Of a stretch of 64,000 nt of DNA, positions 19,179 through 30,663 are shown one piece after another (within the stretch, counting starts at the first letter, position 1; each line of letters starts with the position of its first letter). The notes beneath the pieces are model-generated. The model was not told where the DNA came from, searched no databases, and saw only the letters and a list, made by a program, of their open reading frames with translations. Position numbers and translations under genes: made by a program. This DNA is from Polytrichum commune (Eukaryota > Streptophyta > Polytrichopsida > Polytrichales > Polytrichaceae), in NCBI GenBank assembly GCA_950295325.1, contig OX485804.1, positions 54,548,429 through 54,612,428 on the forward strand, given 5' to 3'.

Positions 19179-19772
19179 CTAAAGAGAGACATCTACTTTG
19201 GTTTCTTGCACTGCAGTGACACGATGGAAACCAAGTCCTGCAGGTGAAGGCACTTGAACCTCTTGAACAGACGGGGAACACTCCTCAATGATAGTAGGTA
19301 GGGTTTCTGGCTGAGATCGAGTGACTCGCTTACCGGGACGAGGGCGTGAGAAGTTCACGGTATCGGGGCGGTGGGTCTCGCCATCATCACCAATTGGAGT
19401 GTCAGGTCTTCGTTTCTGCGATCCAAACACCTCGGCGCCCTCAAGGTGTGGATCGCGAGTGCAAAACTCTTCCCCACCGGGCATGTCGAGCAAGACCTTC
19501 TGCAACACTGTGGGGTCGCCAGTACGCTGAGCTCGACGTTGAGCACCCCTGAGCTTGAGTTCCTCTTTGCTTGGACCATCTCCGCCAACTCCACCTTTAA
19601 GGAATGTGTAATATGCAACAACTTGTAGGAAGGCGCGAATGTAGTCGTCCACCGTAGCCACGTATAAATCTCCACCCTTGTTGCCCGAGGCCTGAAGCCA
19701 CTTGTTGTGGACGGACTCCGCAAGATTGCACGACGGCATCTCGGCCAACTGGTCTTGAGTCAGAACCTTGTC
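19179..19772 (-). CDS. M1 MULE-like gene, exon after the transposase core
   Basis: It follows a good intron acceptor (CCAATTAG on the minus strand) and continues in phase with the previous exon. It begins DKVLTQDQLAEMPSCNLAES, then VHNKWLQASGNKGGDLYVATVDDYIRAFLQ in consecutive segments. The NLAESVHNKW block is characteristic of the MULE-like transposase relatives found in many copies in early-diverging land plants (my recollection of the family). The second half is low-complexity and probably disordered. The frame stops at 19179. Confidence 0.6.
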   Translation of the reverse strand, partial: DKVLTQDQLAEMPSCNLAESVHNKWLQASGNKGGDLYVATVDDYIRAFLQVVAYYTFLKGGVGGDGPSKEELKLRGAQRRAQRTGDPTVLQKVLLDMPGGEEFCTRDPHLEGAEVFGSQKRRPDTPIGDDGETHRPDTVNFSRPRPGKRVTRSQPETLPTIIEECSPSVQEVQVPSPAGLGFHRVTAVQETKVDVSL

Positions 19773-19866
19773 CTAATTGGGGAGTGCAGAGGGAGTATTA
19801 GAGGGAGCACATAGAGAGGAAACTAAATCTAGTAAAAGACAATTATGAATCATGAAGGGGATTTAC
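19773..19866 (-). other. M1 intron, 94 bp
   Basis: On the minus strand the donor is GTAAATCC directly after FMEL, and the acceptor is CCAATTAG directly before DKVL. The phase is kept (0/0). Its length and pyrimidine content fit a plant intron. Confidence 0.75.
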
Positions 19867-20826
19867 CAGTTCCATGAAACCACCCCATTGAAGGTAGCGG
19901 AAGTGCCAGAAAGCAAGCCATAGCTGGAGGTGCTTGAGACCGTCCTCATTTGTACAATTCGATGATGCCCACCAAGCCTTGATAGCTAGGTACCTAGTCT
20001 CCGCCTCTGCCATAGAGGACACATTGCGATATTGAAGGCAAAGGTGTCTATGTTGGTCTTGTAACTCATGCTTTATGTAGGATTTCGTATGTTTCTCGAG
20101 CGACTGTTTCCAATGGAAAAAACAAGTGCGCTCACGGCCCTCCATAGGAACTTTGGGATCTCCTGAACCATACACAATGCGCACAGCGTTCCAATTGGCT
20201 TGCGTACTGTCCGCCATGAAGCCAATAAAGTTAGGATGCGGGATACCGTGGCGGGCCATGACATGGTTGAGGTTCTGCCAGAAGAGCACTTGGGCATCCT
20301 TATCCTCGGATTGGAAATCACAACATGAAATGGTCATGACACGTTGATAAGTCCCATCGTAGACATGAGCGGCCATGGTGGTCCACCCTTTGACCCGCTT
20401 GACGTGATCGGACATAATCCAGGCATTCTCAAGGTCCCCACCCGGTTGCATCCGACGAACCAAATCCACCCCGCTTCCAGGACCAACCTCGGACATCTTG
20501 AAGACGAACACCTTGTCGGCATCGTCACCTTGTCCTGGGAATTGGTTCCGTTGGACGTAGGCCCAATTGCTAACGCCTCGGAGCTTTGCGATGCCATCCA
20601 TAACACCGAACCTCCGCAAAAATTTGAAAGAGGTAACCTTAGATCGAAGGTTTGGGGAATTCAACCCTCTACAGCTCTCAAACACAGGTTCGAGCTCTGT
20701 TAAGGAGAGGAGACGGTGTTTCTCACTATTTTCAGAAAGGAGGAACTCACCAACAATGTCCTTGCGGGCTTCAAGGACGATCTTGCTGTACGTGGCCTGA
20801 GGCGTACGCTCAACGTGCTCCTCGAG
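19867..20826 (-). CDS. M1 MULE-like transposase core exon
   Basis: The minus-strand frame starts at the CV3 junction (VLEEHVERTPQATYSKIVLE) and runs about 320 residues. The central part reads GWTTMAAHVYDGTYQRVMTI, CDFQSEDKDAQ, FIGFMADSTQANWNAVR and RTCFFHWKQSLEKH. An RNase H-like fold with D, D and a C...H-W block is the pattern of MULE transposases. It would bind transposon ends and cut and join DNA. The exact catalytic triad cannot be fixed by eye. It is separated from its N-terminal half by the CV3 insertion, with a few codons missing at the junction, so this copy is inactive. Confidence 0.65.
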
Positions 20827-21794
20827 AACCCTTGCTAGCCCCCCCTTGACCATCTTGCCAATTTTCAATTCTAGCAAAGGTTACGAGTGGCTAACCCTTC
20901 GCATACCGCCATGCTAATGGTTAGCTCCTCTAACCCCGGACCAATAGTTCATAGGAGGGAACCAACCCTCCTACTTTGCTTTCGGGACTCACCCCTTCAT
21001 CGGTAACCCATTTCCCCAATGTGGACTTCCATCCATGGAAGTCCAATCCTATGTTGATCATCGCGTTGCCGGAGCAACACTACAACAACCCGAACCATAC
21101 TAGGCAACTATGGCCTCACAATAGGCCAAAGCCCATGGAGGCCTTGCCGTTCGGCCTCGGGTGGGTGAGGCCACACCACCTCACCCATATAAGCCTCTAG
21201 GACTTCACGCGGGGCCCCTACCCCACCGTCAACCAACCTCTTGTCTCTCTACCAAGAGTTGGGCCAAGTGGACATTTTCCTTTAGCTGCTGGGCCTAGAA
21301 CCCCCCAGCAGCTTCAGACCATCATAACTTCCTTGTATGATGTCTGATCATAACAAACAACCACTCCATCTTCATCTACGCTTCACGTAGATGCCGATGG
21401 ACTCCTCACTTGCCCCATTCGGGCAAGTGGTGAGGAAGTTATGCCTGTTTGAACCTTGGCAGTCCTGGGAATCACTCCCAGGCACTGCTGTAGCAGGGCG
21501 CTGTCCCGGGACAGCGCCCCACTCAAATGGCCATAACTCCTAGCTCACACCTCCGATTGAGGTGTTCTTGAGCTTTCTAGAATCACCACGCCATGAGCTA
21601 CGCATAACTCATGGCCTTACCCTTGTGCCTCCTAGTCTTCGTGGGTGGGAGGCGTTCCCAACGCCCGGGGCCCTCACCCACACTAGGATCACTTGGGCCC
21701 TCTCACCAACGGCGCCACAAGTCCCGGGTGTCACTCCGGGGTCCCCCTTGTGCCCATGGTGTTTCGGCCACTCCTCATGGAGAGGTGCGCGACA
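20827..21794 (-). repeat. CV3 3' LTR, six bases short at its outer end
   Basis: It starts with AACCC directly after M1 sequence CTCGAG and ends GCGCGACA. Otherwise it matches 26911-27878. Confidence 0.92.
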
Positions 21795-21810
21795 CTCACC
21801 CCCACCAAAC
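21795..21810 (-). promoter_or_regulatory. CV3 polypurine tract
   Basis: Plus strand CTCACCCCCACCAAAC, the complement of the tract described for CV1. The same sites are at 44822-44837 and 55105-55120. Confidence 0.8.
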
Positions 21811-22589
21811 GGAGTCGATGCCCTCATCGACTATACTCGTAGTCGGCACACCAATTCTCAAGTTGCCATCCTCTATGGTGCGGCATTGTGTTTACCTTAG
21901 GGCGCGACCCCCACAATGCTTCTTCAAATTTAGCATAGTCCCAAAGGTGTCGTTCCTAGGTGGTCCGTTAGCGACCTTGGATCTCTCCTCCAAGGACCCA
22001 ACCTATACTAGACCCACCTATTTTGGGACTCACTTGGGTTGCCCCTCCTTTGGGGCCTCCCCCGTTAGGCTCCACTAGCCTAACATGACACATCTAGGCG
22101 AGACCTCAACGCTTCCACTAAGTTGTCTCGGTTGCAACTCCGAGATGGCTTTCCATTGTTAAGCCACGCCTCGATCGCACGGGGGTGATGCCAAGTCCCG
22201 CCCGACTCGGTTCCCACTTTGCTCTTTCGAGACATGGGTTCATGACTCCCATGCGCCAACTCTCGTTAGCTCGCGGGTAGCACTTTTATGAGCACGCGCC
22301 ATCACCTTGTCCCCGCCCGGACAAGCCCACAACTAAGAAGTTTCTTGGTTTTATCCAAGGCCCCTCCAAGCCATGGCCCCAATTACTCGGCTTACCCAAC
22401 CTAGTTTGGCATATCTATTCCCCCTCTTCCATTAACCAAACACAAGTACAAGACTAGGACCTCATCTCATACTTTTCTCTTTGCACCACTAAAGTTTGGA
22501 CTTTATTCCCTCAAGCCAAAGAACAAGTGCATGTTGTGGAGCAATTAACCTCGAAACTATGTTTGCTACTAGAGTCTCTCCCCCACTAA

Positions 22590-23793
22590 AGGAGATTGAT
22601 GTCCTCATCAATGCCTACGCTTCATTTTATTGGAATCCTTAGCCTTAGTTTCTTCAAAGTGCTTCACCAATTCATTGGTGTGCACCATGTCTCTTGCCGC
22701 CACCCAAGCGGTTTCTTTCTCATGATATCCTCACCATTTCACCAAGTATTCCTTTGTATTTTTTCTTTCATTTTCACTTGGGCTTCCTACACTTGAGGAT
22801 GCCCTCTTACCTCATGTTCCAAATGACCTCCACAAGGTCGGGAGGTGGCCTAATCACTTGCTTGTGATCGGGCCACAAGGTGTCGTCCTAAAATGACTTT
22901 CGTAATGAGACATGAAATGTCGGATGCACTTTGATCTCCGGCGGTAATTCCAACTTATATATGTCCTTGACAACTTGTTCCACAATGGGAAACAAAGCTC
23001 CAATTTTGGACATGAACTTTGGAGTGAGGCCTTCCGGCTAAGTGAAGTTGTTCACATTCAACAACGCCTTTTGGCCCACCTCATTCTCCACTTCGCGTCT
23101 TCCGGCATTGACTTGCACTCCGTAGCACCTTCGGGCTTTCTCCACCAACAACTTGGTCATCTCCAAGACTTGTTCACGCTTCTTGGCCAAGTCCTCACCA
23201 TCTTGGTTGAACTCTAGTGTTCAATGTGCCCCCTCGAGAGCTAGGTTAATAGGTTGGAGCGCATCCACTCCATAAGCCACCACCAAAGACCACCCCTTGG
23301 TAGCCAAGTGCGTGGCTACATTGCAATTACACTCCGCTCGACCCACATAGTCCGCCCAATCTCCTTGGTCCGCCCCCACCAAGTTCCTCAAGTATTGCTT
23401 CAAGTCTCCATTCACACGCTTTGTTTTCCCATCCATTTGGGAATACACGGCCGTGCTAAACTTTAGTTTCAATACAACCTCCTTAGAGAAATGCATTGAA
23501 AATGCACTTGTGAACTTTGGATCTTGATCCCACACAATCACTCTTGGCAACCCGTGGTGCCTCAACCATCCTTTGAGAAAAGGCTATGCGGTCTCCAATG
23601 CGGTGGCGGTTCCCACAATCGGCACCATGTGTGCCAACTTGGCAAACCGCTCAACCATCAACAAGATGGCATCATACCCATGTGACTCCGGCAAACTTGT
23701 GATCAAGTCCATGCACATACTATGCCATGGCGCCGACGGGATAGGCAACGGTTGCAAGAAACCGCCTTGCTTTTGGTAAGAGGCTCGGTTCAT
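22590..23793 (-). pseudogene. CV3 integrase and chromodomain region, degenerate
   Basis: Integrase segments are CMDLITSLPESHGYDAI (from 23793), a TAG shared with CV1, then MRHHGLPRVIVWDQDPKF (from 23565). The catalytic Glu is lost: KTKRVNG replaces the KAERVNG seen in CV1. The chromodomain part towards 22600 is broken. Confidence 0.8.
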
Positions 23794-24439
23794 TTGAACC
23801 TTGATTCAAGCCTTCACAAAGTGGGCTATATCTTCCTTTATGCACCGCCAATGGTACCTCCATGACACCATTCTATGGCGGTTTTTTTTTTCTTTCTCCT
23901 CTATGGCCGGCAATAGGGCTATCACATTTTTCCTTCAAAACCGATAGCCTCAACTTGCCTTGTGGCACAAATACCCGACTTTGTTTGCACTTGAACAATC
24001 CGTCCACCAACTTAACCTCTTAGAGCACCTTGCTCTTGCGAAGCTCACCTAAAAGCTTTTGTGCTTTGGGGTAATTAATTTACCCCTCCCATATCTTGCA
24101 TCACAAGTTTCCTTTGCCGGCACACATTAGCCACAAGGTTTGGATGGTTCTCATTGCTTGGAACTCTTCCAGTCTACTTCGCGCATCCGGCACCACATTT
24201 CCACGGTCCGGTTTGTGGATCAAATCCACCTTCATAAGCGCCAAACTATCATGCCTCCGCAATGACTTGGCGTTCACTTACGCTTGTATGTCAAAATACT
24301 TTTAGGACACATTGTCCATGTAGACCTTTGCTTTGTGCGACCCCATATAATGTCGCCACATCTTCAAGCAATGCACTACGGCAAAGAAGTTCTTTGTCAT
24401 GAGTTGGTTGTCTTCTTTGACAACCATCGAGCTTTATGC

Positions 24440-25100
24440 TCCCATATGCAATGGCCATCCATCTTACACATAATCCACCATTGGCAAAGGCACTCACCCC
24501 CGTATGCACCTCGAAAGGTTTGTCAAGCTCCGCGAACTTGAGCACGGGCGGCGAAGAGAATTGGTGTTAAGCTCCCCAAAGACTCGTGACAAACATCATC
24601 CCACTCTTGGGATAGCCATTTCTTCCACAAGTCGCACAAGGTGGGACAACCATCGAGCTTCATGCTCTCATATGCCATGGCCATCCATCTTGCCTCAACA
24701 TCCGCCAATGGTAAAGTCACTCGCCCCCGTATGCACCTCAAAAGGTATGTCAAACTCCGCGAACTTGAGCACGGGCGGCAAAGAGAACTTCGTCTTAAGC
24801 TCCTCAAGGACTTGGTCGCACGGCTCATCCCACTCTTGGGATAGCCATGTCTTGCACAAGCCGGACAAGGTTTAACTACCATTGAGCTTAATCCTCTCAT
24901 AAGCAATGGTCATCCATCTTGGATCAACATCCGCTAATGGTAAAGTCCTTCGTCTCCATGTACACCTCAAAATGCTTATGAAAACCCGGAAACTTAACCA
25001 CATCTTGTGAAGGAAACTTGCTCTTGAGCTTCCCAAAGGCTTGGTGACAAGGCTCATCCCACTCTTAGGATAGCCATTTCCTCAATAAGTTGAGTAAGGT
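24440..25100 (-). repeat. CV3 tandem array of the RT-thumb/RNase H junction
   Basis: Three to four units with 228-230-bp spacing (GGATAGCCAT at about 24611, 24839 and 25068). It is homologous to 493-1403 of CV1. Confidence 0.8.
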
Positions 25101-25267
25101 CCTAGCAACCTTAAAACAAATCTAGAATGAAGTGGTGGTAGTAGTTGGCTAGGCCAACCAATGACCTAAGCTTTGTTTTAAGTCAAGGGCCAATTCTCCT
25201 CTTGGATTGCCTTGACATTCTTCATGTTTGTCCACCAACTTCCTTTGTCACCACATGCCTCAAGAAC

Positions 25268-26864
25268 TCAATTTCTTCTTGAGCAAAGTTGCAATTCACT
25301 CCTTGGTGGTAACATTTTGAGCAACACATTGGTGAATACATCCTTGTATCTCACCAACAACCCACAAGTATGGTTTGGGGGAGGCCCATCTTTCCTAGCC
25401 TCCCCATGAGTTCCTTGGAGTTGCTCCAATTGAACCACGACCATTATGTTTACCATTTTCATTTGGTCCATTAAGACCAAATTCAACTTGGGTCCTCCTA
25501 CCATAGGAGTCCTTGTCAATTTGAACTTCAATTCTTTGCCATTATGACACATCATAATGCACGGCAAGCACACCGGCTTGCGCCTCACATCTATCATGTG
25601 AGTTTCAACGTAGGCGGCCTTCACAATGACATGCATTTCATCTATTTCACATGGTGTGAAATTTTGACAAAAATCCAATGTCCCACATTGAAAGGTTACA
25701 TGCATCGCGGCCTCCTTTGTCTCATGCGGTTTGCCCTTTCCAAACCGCACCTTGGTGGGCTTCACCCCTCTACCAATCGGCAAACCCCAACTCCCTTGTG
25801 AGCTTTGGGGTCATGAAAGAATGCCTTAACTCTTTGTCAACCCATGAGACAAGTCTCCCATTCATTTGAGCCTCAAGGTACAAAATACTTGGCCTCGGCT
25901 TAAGGCTACTAGCCTTGGCCACAAAGCCATCGTCCAACATTTGGTCCTCGGCAACTTGGCTTGGCTTGGTCCGCAAAGCCAACTTTAAACATTTCGTCCG
26001 CGGGACAAATTGGTTTGGTGCCACAAAACCAATTTCTAATAATTTGTCCGCAAAACAAACATGTTTTGCCTTGGTAGCACAAAGCCACCTTCCCACACTC
26101 CGTCCGCGGCACGAACATGAATTGCCTTGGTAGGACAAACCCACCTCCCAACATTCCGTCCGCGGCACAAGTATGATTTGCTTTGGAAGCATAAAGCCAC
26201 CTTTCAACATTCCGTCTGCGGCACCAACATGTTTTGCCTAAGTAAAATGGACCAAACAATTTGCATTCATTTCTTTGGGACCTACTTTGGCTAAAGCCAC
26301 TTGTGGTGATGCGCCGCCAAACTTTTCTTGGGGACCATCGGATTCAATGATCTTGCAAACTTGATGATCCCCACCATGTCCTCAAGAAGCCTTGGGGACT
26401 TAAACAAGGCATCCACCACCCGCTTTTAAAACCCCACCTAAAAGGATGCATTTCTTAGAAAGCTCGTCCGTTTTAGGTGTATCCTTCATTTGTGCGTTTG
26501 AATAGCGCACATAGCCCTTAAGAGGCCCCGGGTGCCTCATTAGCACCAAGTTCATTTCAACATCCGAACCTTCGAAGCATCTCGAATTGAAATTTCAATC
26601 CAACATTAATACCCTCCAAGGTTTTGGGTCCTTTCGGTATTCTAGGCCCCAAATGTTTTTTTGAGGTTTGAGGGAGCCCTTTTCAAAGCACTCCTCCATT
26701 TTCCTTACCAAATCCACCCTCATGCCCACCATTGTCATTAGAACCAATGGTATGGTCAAATTCCACTTGCACATGATCCTTGTTCCAATTTGAGCCTCAC
26801 AACCTTTTGGAAACCCCGGGCTCACCATTATAACCCGCATTTTTGATAGCCATGTTTCCCTCAA
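25268..26864 (-). pseudogene. CV3 gag and protease-like region, degenerate
   Basis: It has the same order as in CV2. The gag start region (26864-26595) holds SPGFPKGCEAQIGTRIMC, followed by the 56-bp repeats and the protease-like stretch 25783-25268. The frame of this stretch reaches FTNVLLKMLPPRSELQLCSR and then runs directly into post-palm RT sequence, so the shared RT deletion is visible near 25270-25310. Confidence 0.65.
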
Positions 26865-26904
26865 AGTGCGAGCTCAAAACTTGGAACCCTGCTCTGATAC
26901 CACG

Positions 26905-27878
26905 TGTCGCAACCCTTGCTAGCCCCCCCTTGACCATCTTGCCAATTTTCAATTCTAGCAAAGGTTACGAGTGGCTAACCCTTCGCATACCGCCATGCTA
27001 ATGGTTAGCTCCTCTAACCCCGGACCAATAGTTCATAGGAGGGAACCAACCCTCCTACTTTGCTTTCGGGACTCACCCCTTCATCGGTAACCCATTTCCC
27101 CAATGTGGACTTCCATCCATGGAAGTCCAATCCTATGTTGATCATCGCGTTGCCGGAGCAACACTACAACAACCCGAACCATACTAGGCAACTATGGCCT
27201 CACAATAGGCCAAAGCCCATGGAGGCCTTGCCGTTCGGCCTCGGGTGGGTGAGGCCACACCACCTCACCCATATAAGCCTCTAGGACTTCACGCGGGGCC
27301 CCTACCCCACCGTCAACCAACCTCTTGTCTCTCTACCAAGAGTTGGGCCAAGTGGACATTTTCCTTTAGCTGCTGGGCCTAGAACCCCCCAGCAGCTTCA
27401 GACCATCATAACTTCCTTGTATGATGTCTGATCATAACAAACAACCACTCCATCTTCATCTACGCTTCACGTAGATGCCGATGGACTCCTCACTTGCCCC
27501 ATTCGGGCAAGTGGTGAGGAAGTTATGCCTGTTTGAACCTTGGCAGTCCTGGGAATCACTCCCAGGCACTGCTGTAGCAGGGCGCTGTCCCGGGACAGCG
27601 CCCCACTCAAATGGCCATAACTCCTAGCTCACACCTCCGATTGAGGTGTTCTTGAGCTTTCTAGAATCACCACGCCATGAGCTACGCATAACTCATGGCC
27701 TTACCCTTGTGCCTCCTAGTCTTCGTGGGTGGGAGGCGTTCCCAACGCCCGGGGCCCTCACCCACACTAGGATCACTTGGGCCCTCTCACCAACGGCGCC
27801 ACAAGTCCCGGGTGTCACTCCGGGGTCCCCCTTGTGCCCATGGTGTTTCGGGCACTCCTCATGGAGAGGTGCGCGACA
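26905..27878 (-). repeat. CV3 5' LTR
   Basis: It is 974 bp, from TGTCGCAACCC to GCGCGACA. Two bases separate it from the tRNA-Met primer-binding site at 26891-26902. Confidence 0.94.
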
Positions 27879-28241
27879 ATTGATGCGCTTCCGACTGTCT
27901 CTGCAGTCCCCAACCTTCACTGGATGTTGATGGTTTCCGATATGAATGCAGGCTCTTTGGGAGAAATTCTTCCCATGGACGTAGAAAATCTTCGCCTCGC
28001 AAAATGCAATGCATTTGGGAGGTTGTTTGCAGATCTTGCACACAAGAGTAGATCCGGATGGCACAATGCCAGAGAGAGGGAATGGCTGAGTAGTGAAACC
28101 ATCAAATTCCGTGTCGTTGACATGAGAGATACGATGGGCGCGTTGAAGGAAATCACAACAAGTGTTTTGGCATTGGAGATGGCCAACACAGGTAGAGGAA
28201 CGAAATAGAAGGCCAACGTCGTTTGTAATGTTGGTGGTCTG
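27879..28241 (-). CDS. M1 MULE-like gene, Cys/His-rich segment
   Basis: On the minus strand the frame carries many paired cysteines: CVGHLQCQNTCC, LVCKICKQPPKCIAFCEAK, then YVHGKNFSQRACIHIGNHQH and VKVGDCR. This looks like a zinc-binding DNA-binding region placed before the transposase core, in the position FLYWCH-type or related fingers take in MULE proteins. It reads into CV3 at 27879 and into the solo LTR at 28242. The frame is continuous with the N-terminal part beyond the solo LTR, with the duplicated GTCTG between them. Confidence 0.6.
28237..28241. repeat. Target-site duplication GTCTG of CV4, left
   Basis: The same bases are at 29214-29218. Confidence 0.93.
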
Positions 28242-29213
28242 TGTCGCAACCCTTGCTAGGTCCCTTAACAATCTTGCCAATTCTCGTTTCTAGCAAAGGT
28301 TACGAGCGCTAACCATTCGCATTCCGCCATGCTAATGGATAGCTCCTCTTACCCCGGACCAATAGTTCATAGGAGGGAACCAACCCTCCTACTTTGCTTT
28401 CGGGACTCACCCCTTAATCGGTAACCCATTTCCCCAATGTGGACTTCCATCCATGGAAGTCCAATCCTATGTTGATCATTGCGTTGCCGGAGCAACACTA
28501 CAACAACCCGAACCATACTAGGCAACTATGGCCCTACAATGGGCCAATGCCCATGGAGGCCGTGCCGTTCGGCCTCGGGTGGGTGAGGCCACACCACCTC
28601 ACCCATATAAGCCTCTAGGACTCTACACGGAGCCCCTACCCCACCGTCAACCAACCTCTTGTCTCTCTACCAAGAGTTGGGGCCAAGTGGACATTTTCCC
28701 TTAGCTGCTGGGCCTAGAACCCCCCCAGCAGCTTCAGACCATCATAACTTCCTTGTATGATGTCTGATAATAACAACCAACCACTCCATCCTCATCTACG
28801 CTTCACGTAGATGCCTATGGACTCCTCACTTGCCCCATTCGGGCAAGTCTTGAGGAAGTTATGCCTGTTTGAACCTTGGCAGTCCCGGGAATCACTCCCA
28901 GGCACTGCTGTAGCAGGGCGCTGTCCCGGGACAGCGCCCCACTCAAATGGCCATAACTCCTAGCTCACACCTCCGATTGAGGTGATCTTGAGCATTCTAG
29001 AATCACCACGCCATGAGCTACGCATAGCTCTTGGCTTCACCCTCATGCCTCCTAGTCTCCGTGGTGGGAGGCGTTCCCAACGCCCGGGGCCCTCACCCAC
29101 ACTAGGATCACTTGGGCCCTCTCACCAACGGCGCCACAAGTCCCGGGTGTCACTCCGGGGTCCCCCTTGTGCCCACGGTGTTTCGGGCACTCCTCATGGA
29201 GAGGTGCGCGACA
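28242..29213 (-). mobile_element. CV4: solo LTR of the chromovirus family in M1
   Basis: A single 972-bp LTR (TGTCGCAACCC...GCGCGACA) is flanked by GTCTG on both sides. There is no internal sequence, so it is the product of recombination between the two LTRs of one insertion. It interrupts the M1 coding frame. Confidence 0.95.
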
Positions 29214-29995
29214 GTCTGAGTCTTCGTCCAAACATGGCCATCATATTGCTTGTCCATGCCGTCCATGGACCTGGCCCTGGAAAGAGAGGAAGAGACTTCT
29301 GGTGCAGGGAGGACAAATAACTGGGTAGCATCGAAACGAGGGGGGAGGTGATTAACCTCTTGGATTTTGATCTTATCGTAATCTATTTTCTTGAGGACGC
29401 TTTTACTACCGGGTATAGAACCTAGACGACGAAGACATTGAGCAATAGGTGGAGGAGGTTTGGACGTAGACGGTACGGAAGGAGATAAAGGAACATAGCG
29501 AGAAGGTGAAGGCGTTACAAAGGAATCAGAGGGAAACAAAGGAGGGGAATCATGAACATCAGCCTTCCTCATAGATACATCTTCAGTCGAAGAATCAGAC
29601 AAGTCTACAACATTGTCTATGTCAGGCTCGGTCTTGACACTTACTACCGGAGGTGTGCTAAAGTCACCAGTGGAAGATCGAAGAGGAGCATGGAGTTTTG
29701 TTGACACTCCCATCTGAGAAGCTGGCCAGCCAACAACCCTATACTTTCCAGGGCCAAGCTCCCACACTACATTGCCATTGTCAGTTACCTTGGAGGATTC
29801 ATGGAAGGAATGAACGAGCAATCCAGTATCAGGATTGAAGATCTCACGATCTACCCATATTGTATTAAGTTGAAGAGAGAACCTAATGCTAAGATGAAGC
29901 TCCGAGACAACAGCAATACCCTGTGCACCAATGGGGAAGAGAATAGGGACATCGTTGGCATTGGAACGAAGTTCGGCCATTGAGCTGGAAGCCAT
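29214..29995 (-). CDS. M1 MULE-like gene, N-terminal exon
   Basis: The chosen start is the ATG at 29995 (MASSSMAELRSNANDV), 43 bp downstream of a minus-strand TATAAAT. The frame is open further upstream, but that part is hydrophobic low-complexity sequence without support. About 260 residues: an N-terminal globular part, then a Ser/Pro-rich linker (VDLSDSSTEDV, PSPSRYVPLSPSVPSTSKP) and LPPRFDATQLFVLP, ending at HVWTKTQ where CV4 enters. It is transcribed away from the ParB-methyltransferase-like gene. Confidence 0.6.
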
Positions 29996-30318
29996 GAAGG
30001 CAAAAAAACAGAAACGTAAATGAACAAAGATGCAAAGATTTATAAGGAAGAAAAATGGTGAAGACAAAGGTTGTGATATCACCATGTGCATCACCGAAGG
30101 AACAGATGTTGAGGAACTAATGTATATAAAAAAGGAGTAGGGGGAGGATGCCAAAAAGGGAAAACAAGGGACGGCTGCCAAAAAGAGGGAAACCCTAACC
30201 CTGAAGCACTGGCAATATAAAGAACAATACAAGCAAAGGAACGAGTTATTATGTGAGTGCGATGCCCTAATAGAAGAGTATAGGAGAGAGACGATTATTG
30301 GGACGCCGGGACGCACAC
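29996..30318. promoter_or_regulatory. 323-bp divergent promoter region between M1 and the plus-strand gene
   Basis: It separates the two start codons. The plus strand has TATATAAA at 30123-30130. The minus strand has TATAAAT at 30044-30038. Two TATA-like boxes on opposite strands between head-to-head genes fit a shared promoter. No transcription start has been seen. Confidence 0.5.
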
Positions 30319-30663
30319 ATGAAGGAACCAGGAAATAGTCAAGTCTCCACAGCCGATCCTGGAAGGAAGAAGAAGAAAAGAAAGGGAGGGACGAGTTTTA
30401 GCAATTCAAAGCAGAGGCGACGGAGAGAACTTAGGAAGAAGGAGCAATCTTGTACACAGGGAAGTGAACCACCAACAGATTTGAGCAAGACGGGGGGAGA
30501 GGCAGAGACAGGGACGTCTAGCAGGAACGAGGAATTGGAACGGATAGAGGAAGAACGGGAGCAGAGTGGATCGCGCGAACCATCGATGGGAGAGAGCGAG
30601 CATCGAAGCGATTCGGATTCAAGCGAATCTGAGGAGGAGATAAAAGAGGACTCAATTGGCACA
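30319..30663 (+). CDS. Exon 1 of the ParB/methyltransferase-like gene
   Basis: It starts MKEPGNSQVSTADPGRKKKK and ends KEDSIGT at a consensus donor, ACA/GTAAGT. It is highly charged and probably disordered. An in-frame TTG at 30298 is an unlikely start. Assignment to the downstream exons rests on phase (0/0) across a 5.3-kb intron. It is the least certain join of the model. Confidence 0.6.

Larger units (their letters stand above)
20827..27878 (-). mobile_element. CV3: full-length chromovirus in the M1 gene
   Basis: Both LTRs, PBS and polypurine tract are present. The two flanks are the two halves of the M1 coding region. The left LTR lacks its last six bases (TGTCGC on the plus strand), and no matching target duplication remains, so a small deletion followed insertion. 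One LTR difference was noticed (C at 21769, G in the partner near 27853), hence a recent insertion. All pol parts are degenerate and the RT core is absent. Confidence 0.92.

Noticed and set aside
19140-19215. A 46-bp intron between the last two M1 exons (GTAGAT...ATTAG)
   Set aside because: Too short for a typical plant intron, and the phases do not join. Frameshift decay is equally likely, so I left the join open.
29150-30316. 388-residue open frame including MRPGVPIIVSLLY and a hydrophobic stretch
   Set aside because: Its upstream part starts at a non-ATG codon and lies in the divergent promoter region, and its last part runs into the solo LTR. I start M1 at the ATG at 29995.
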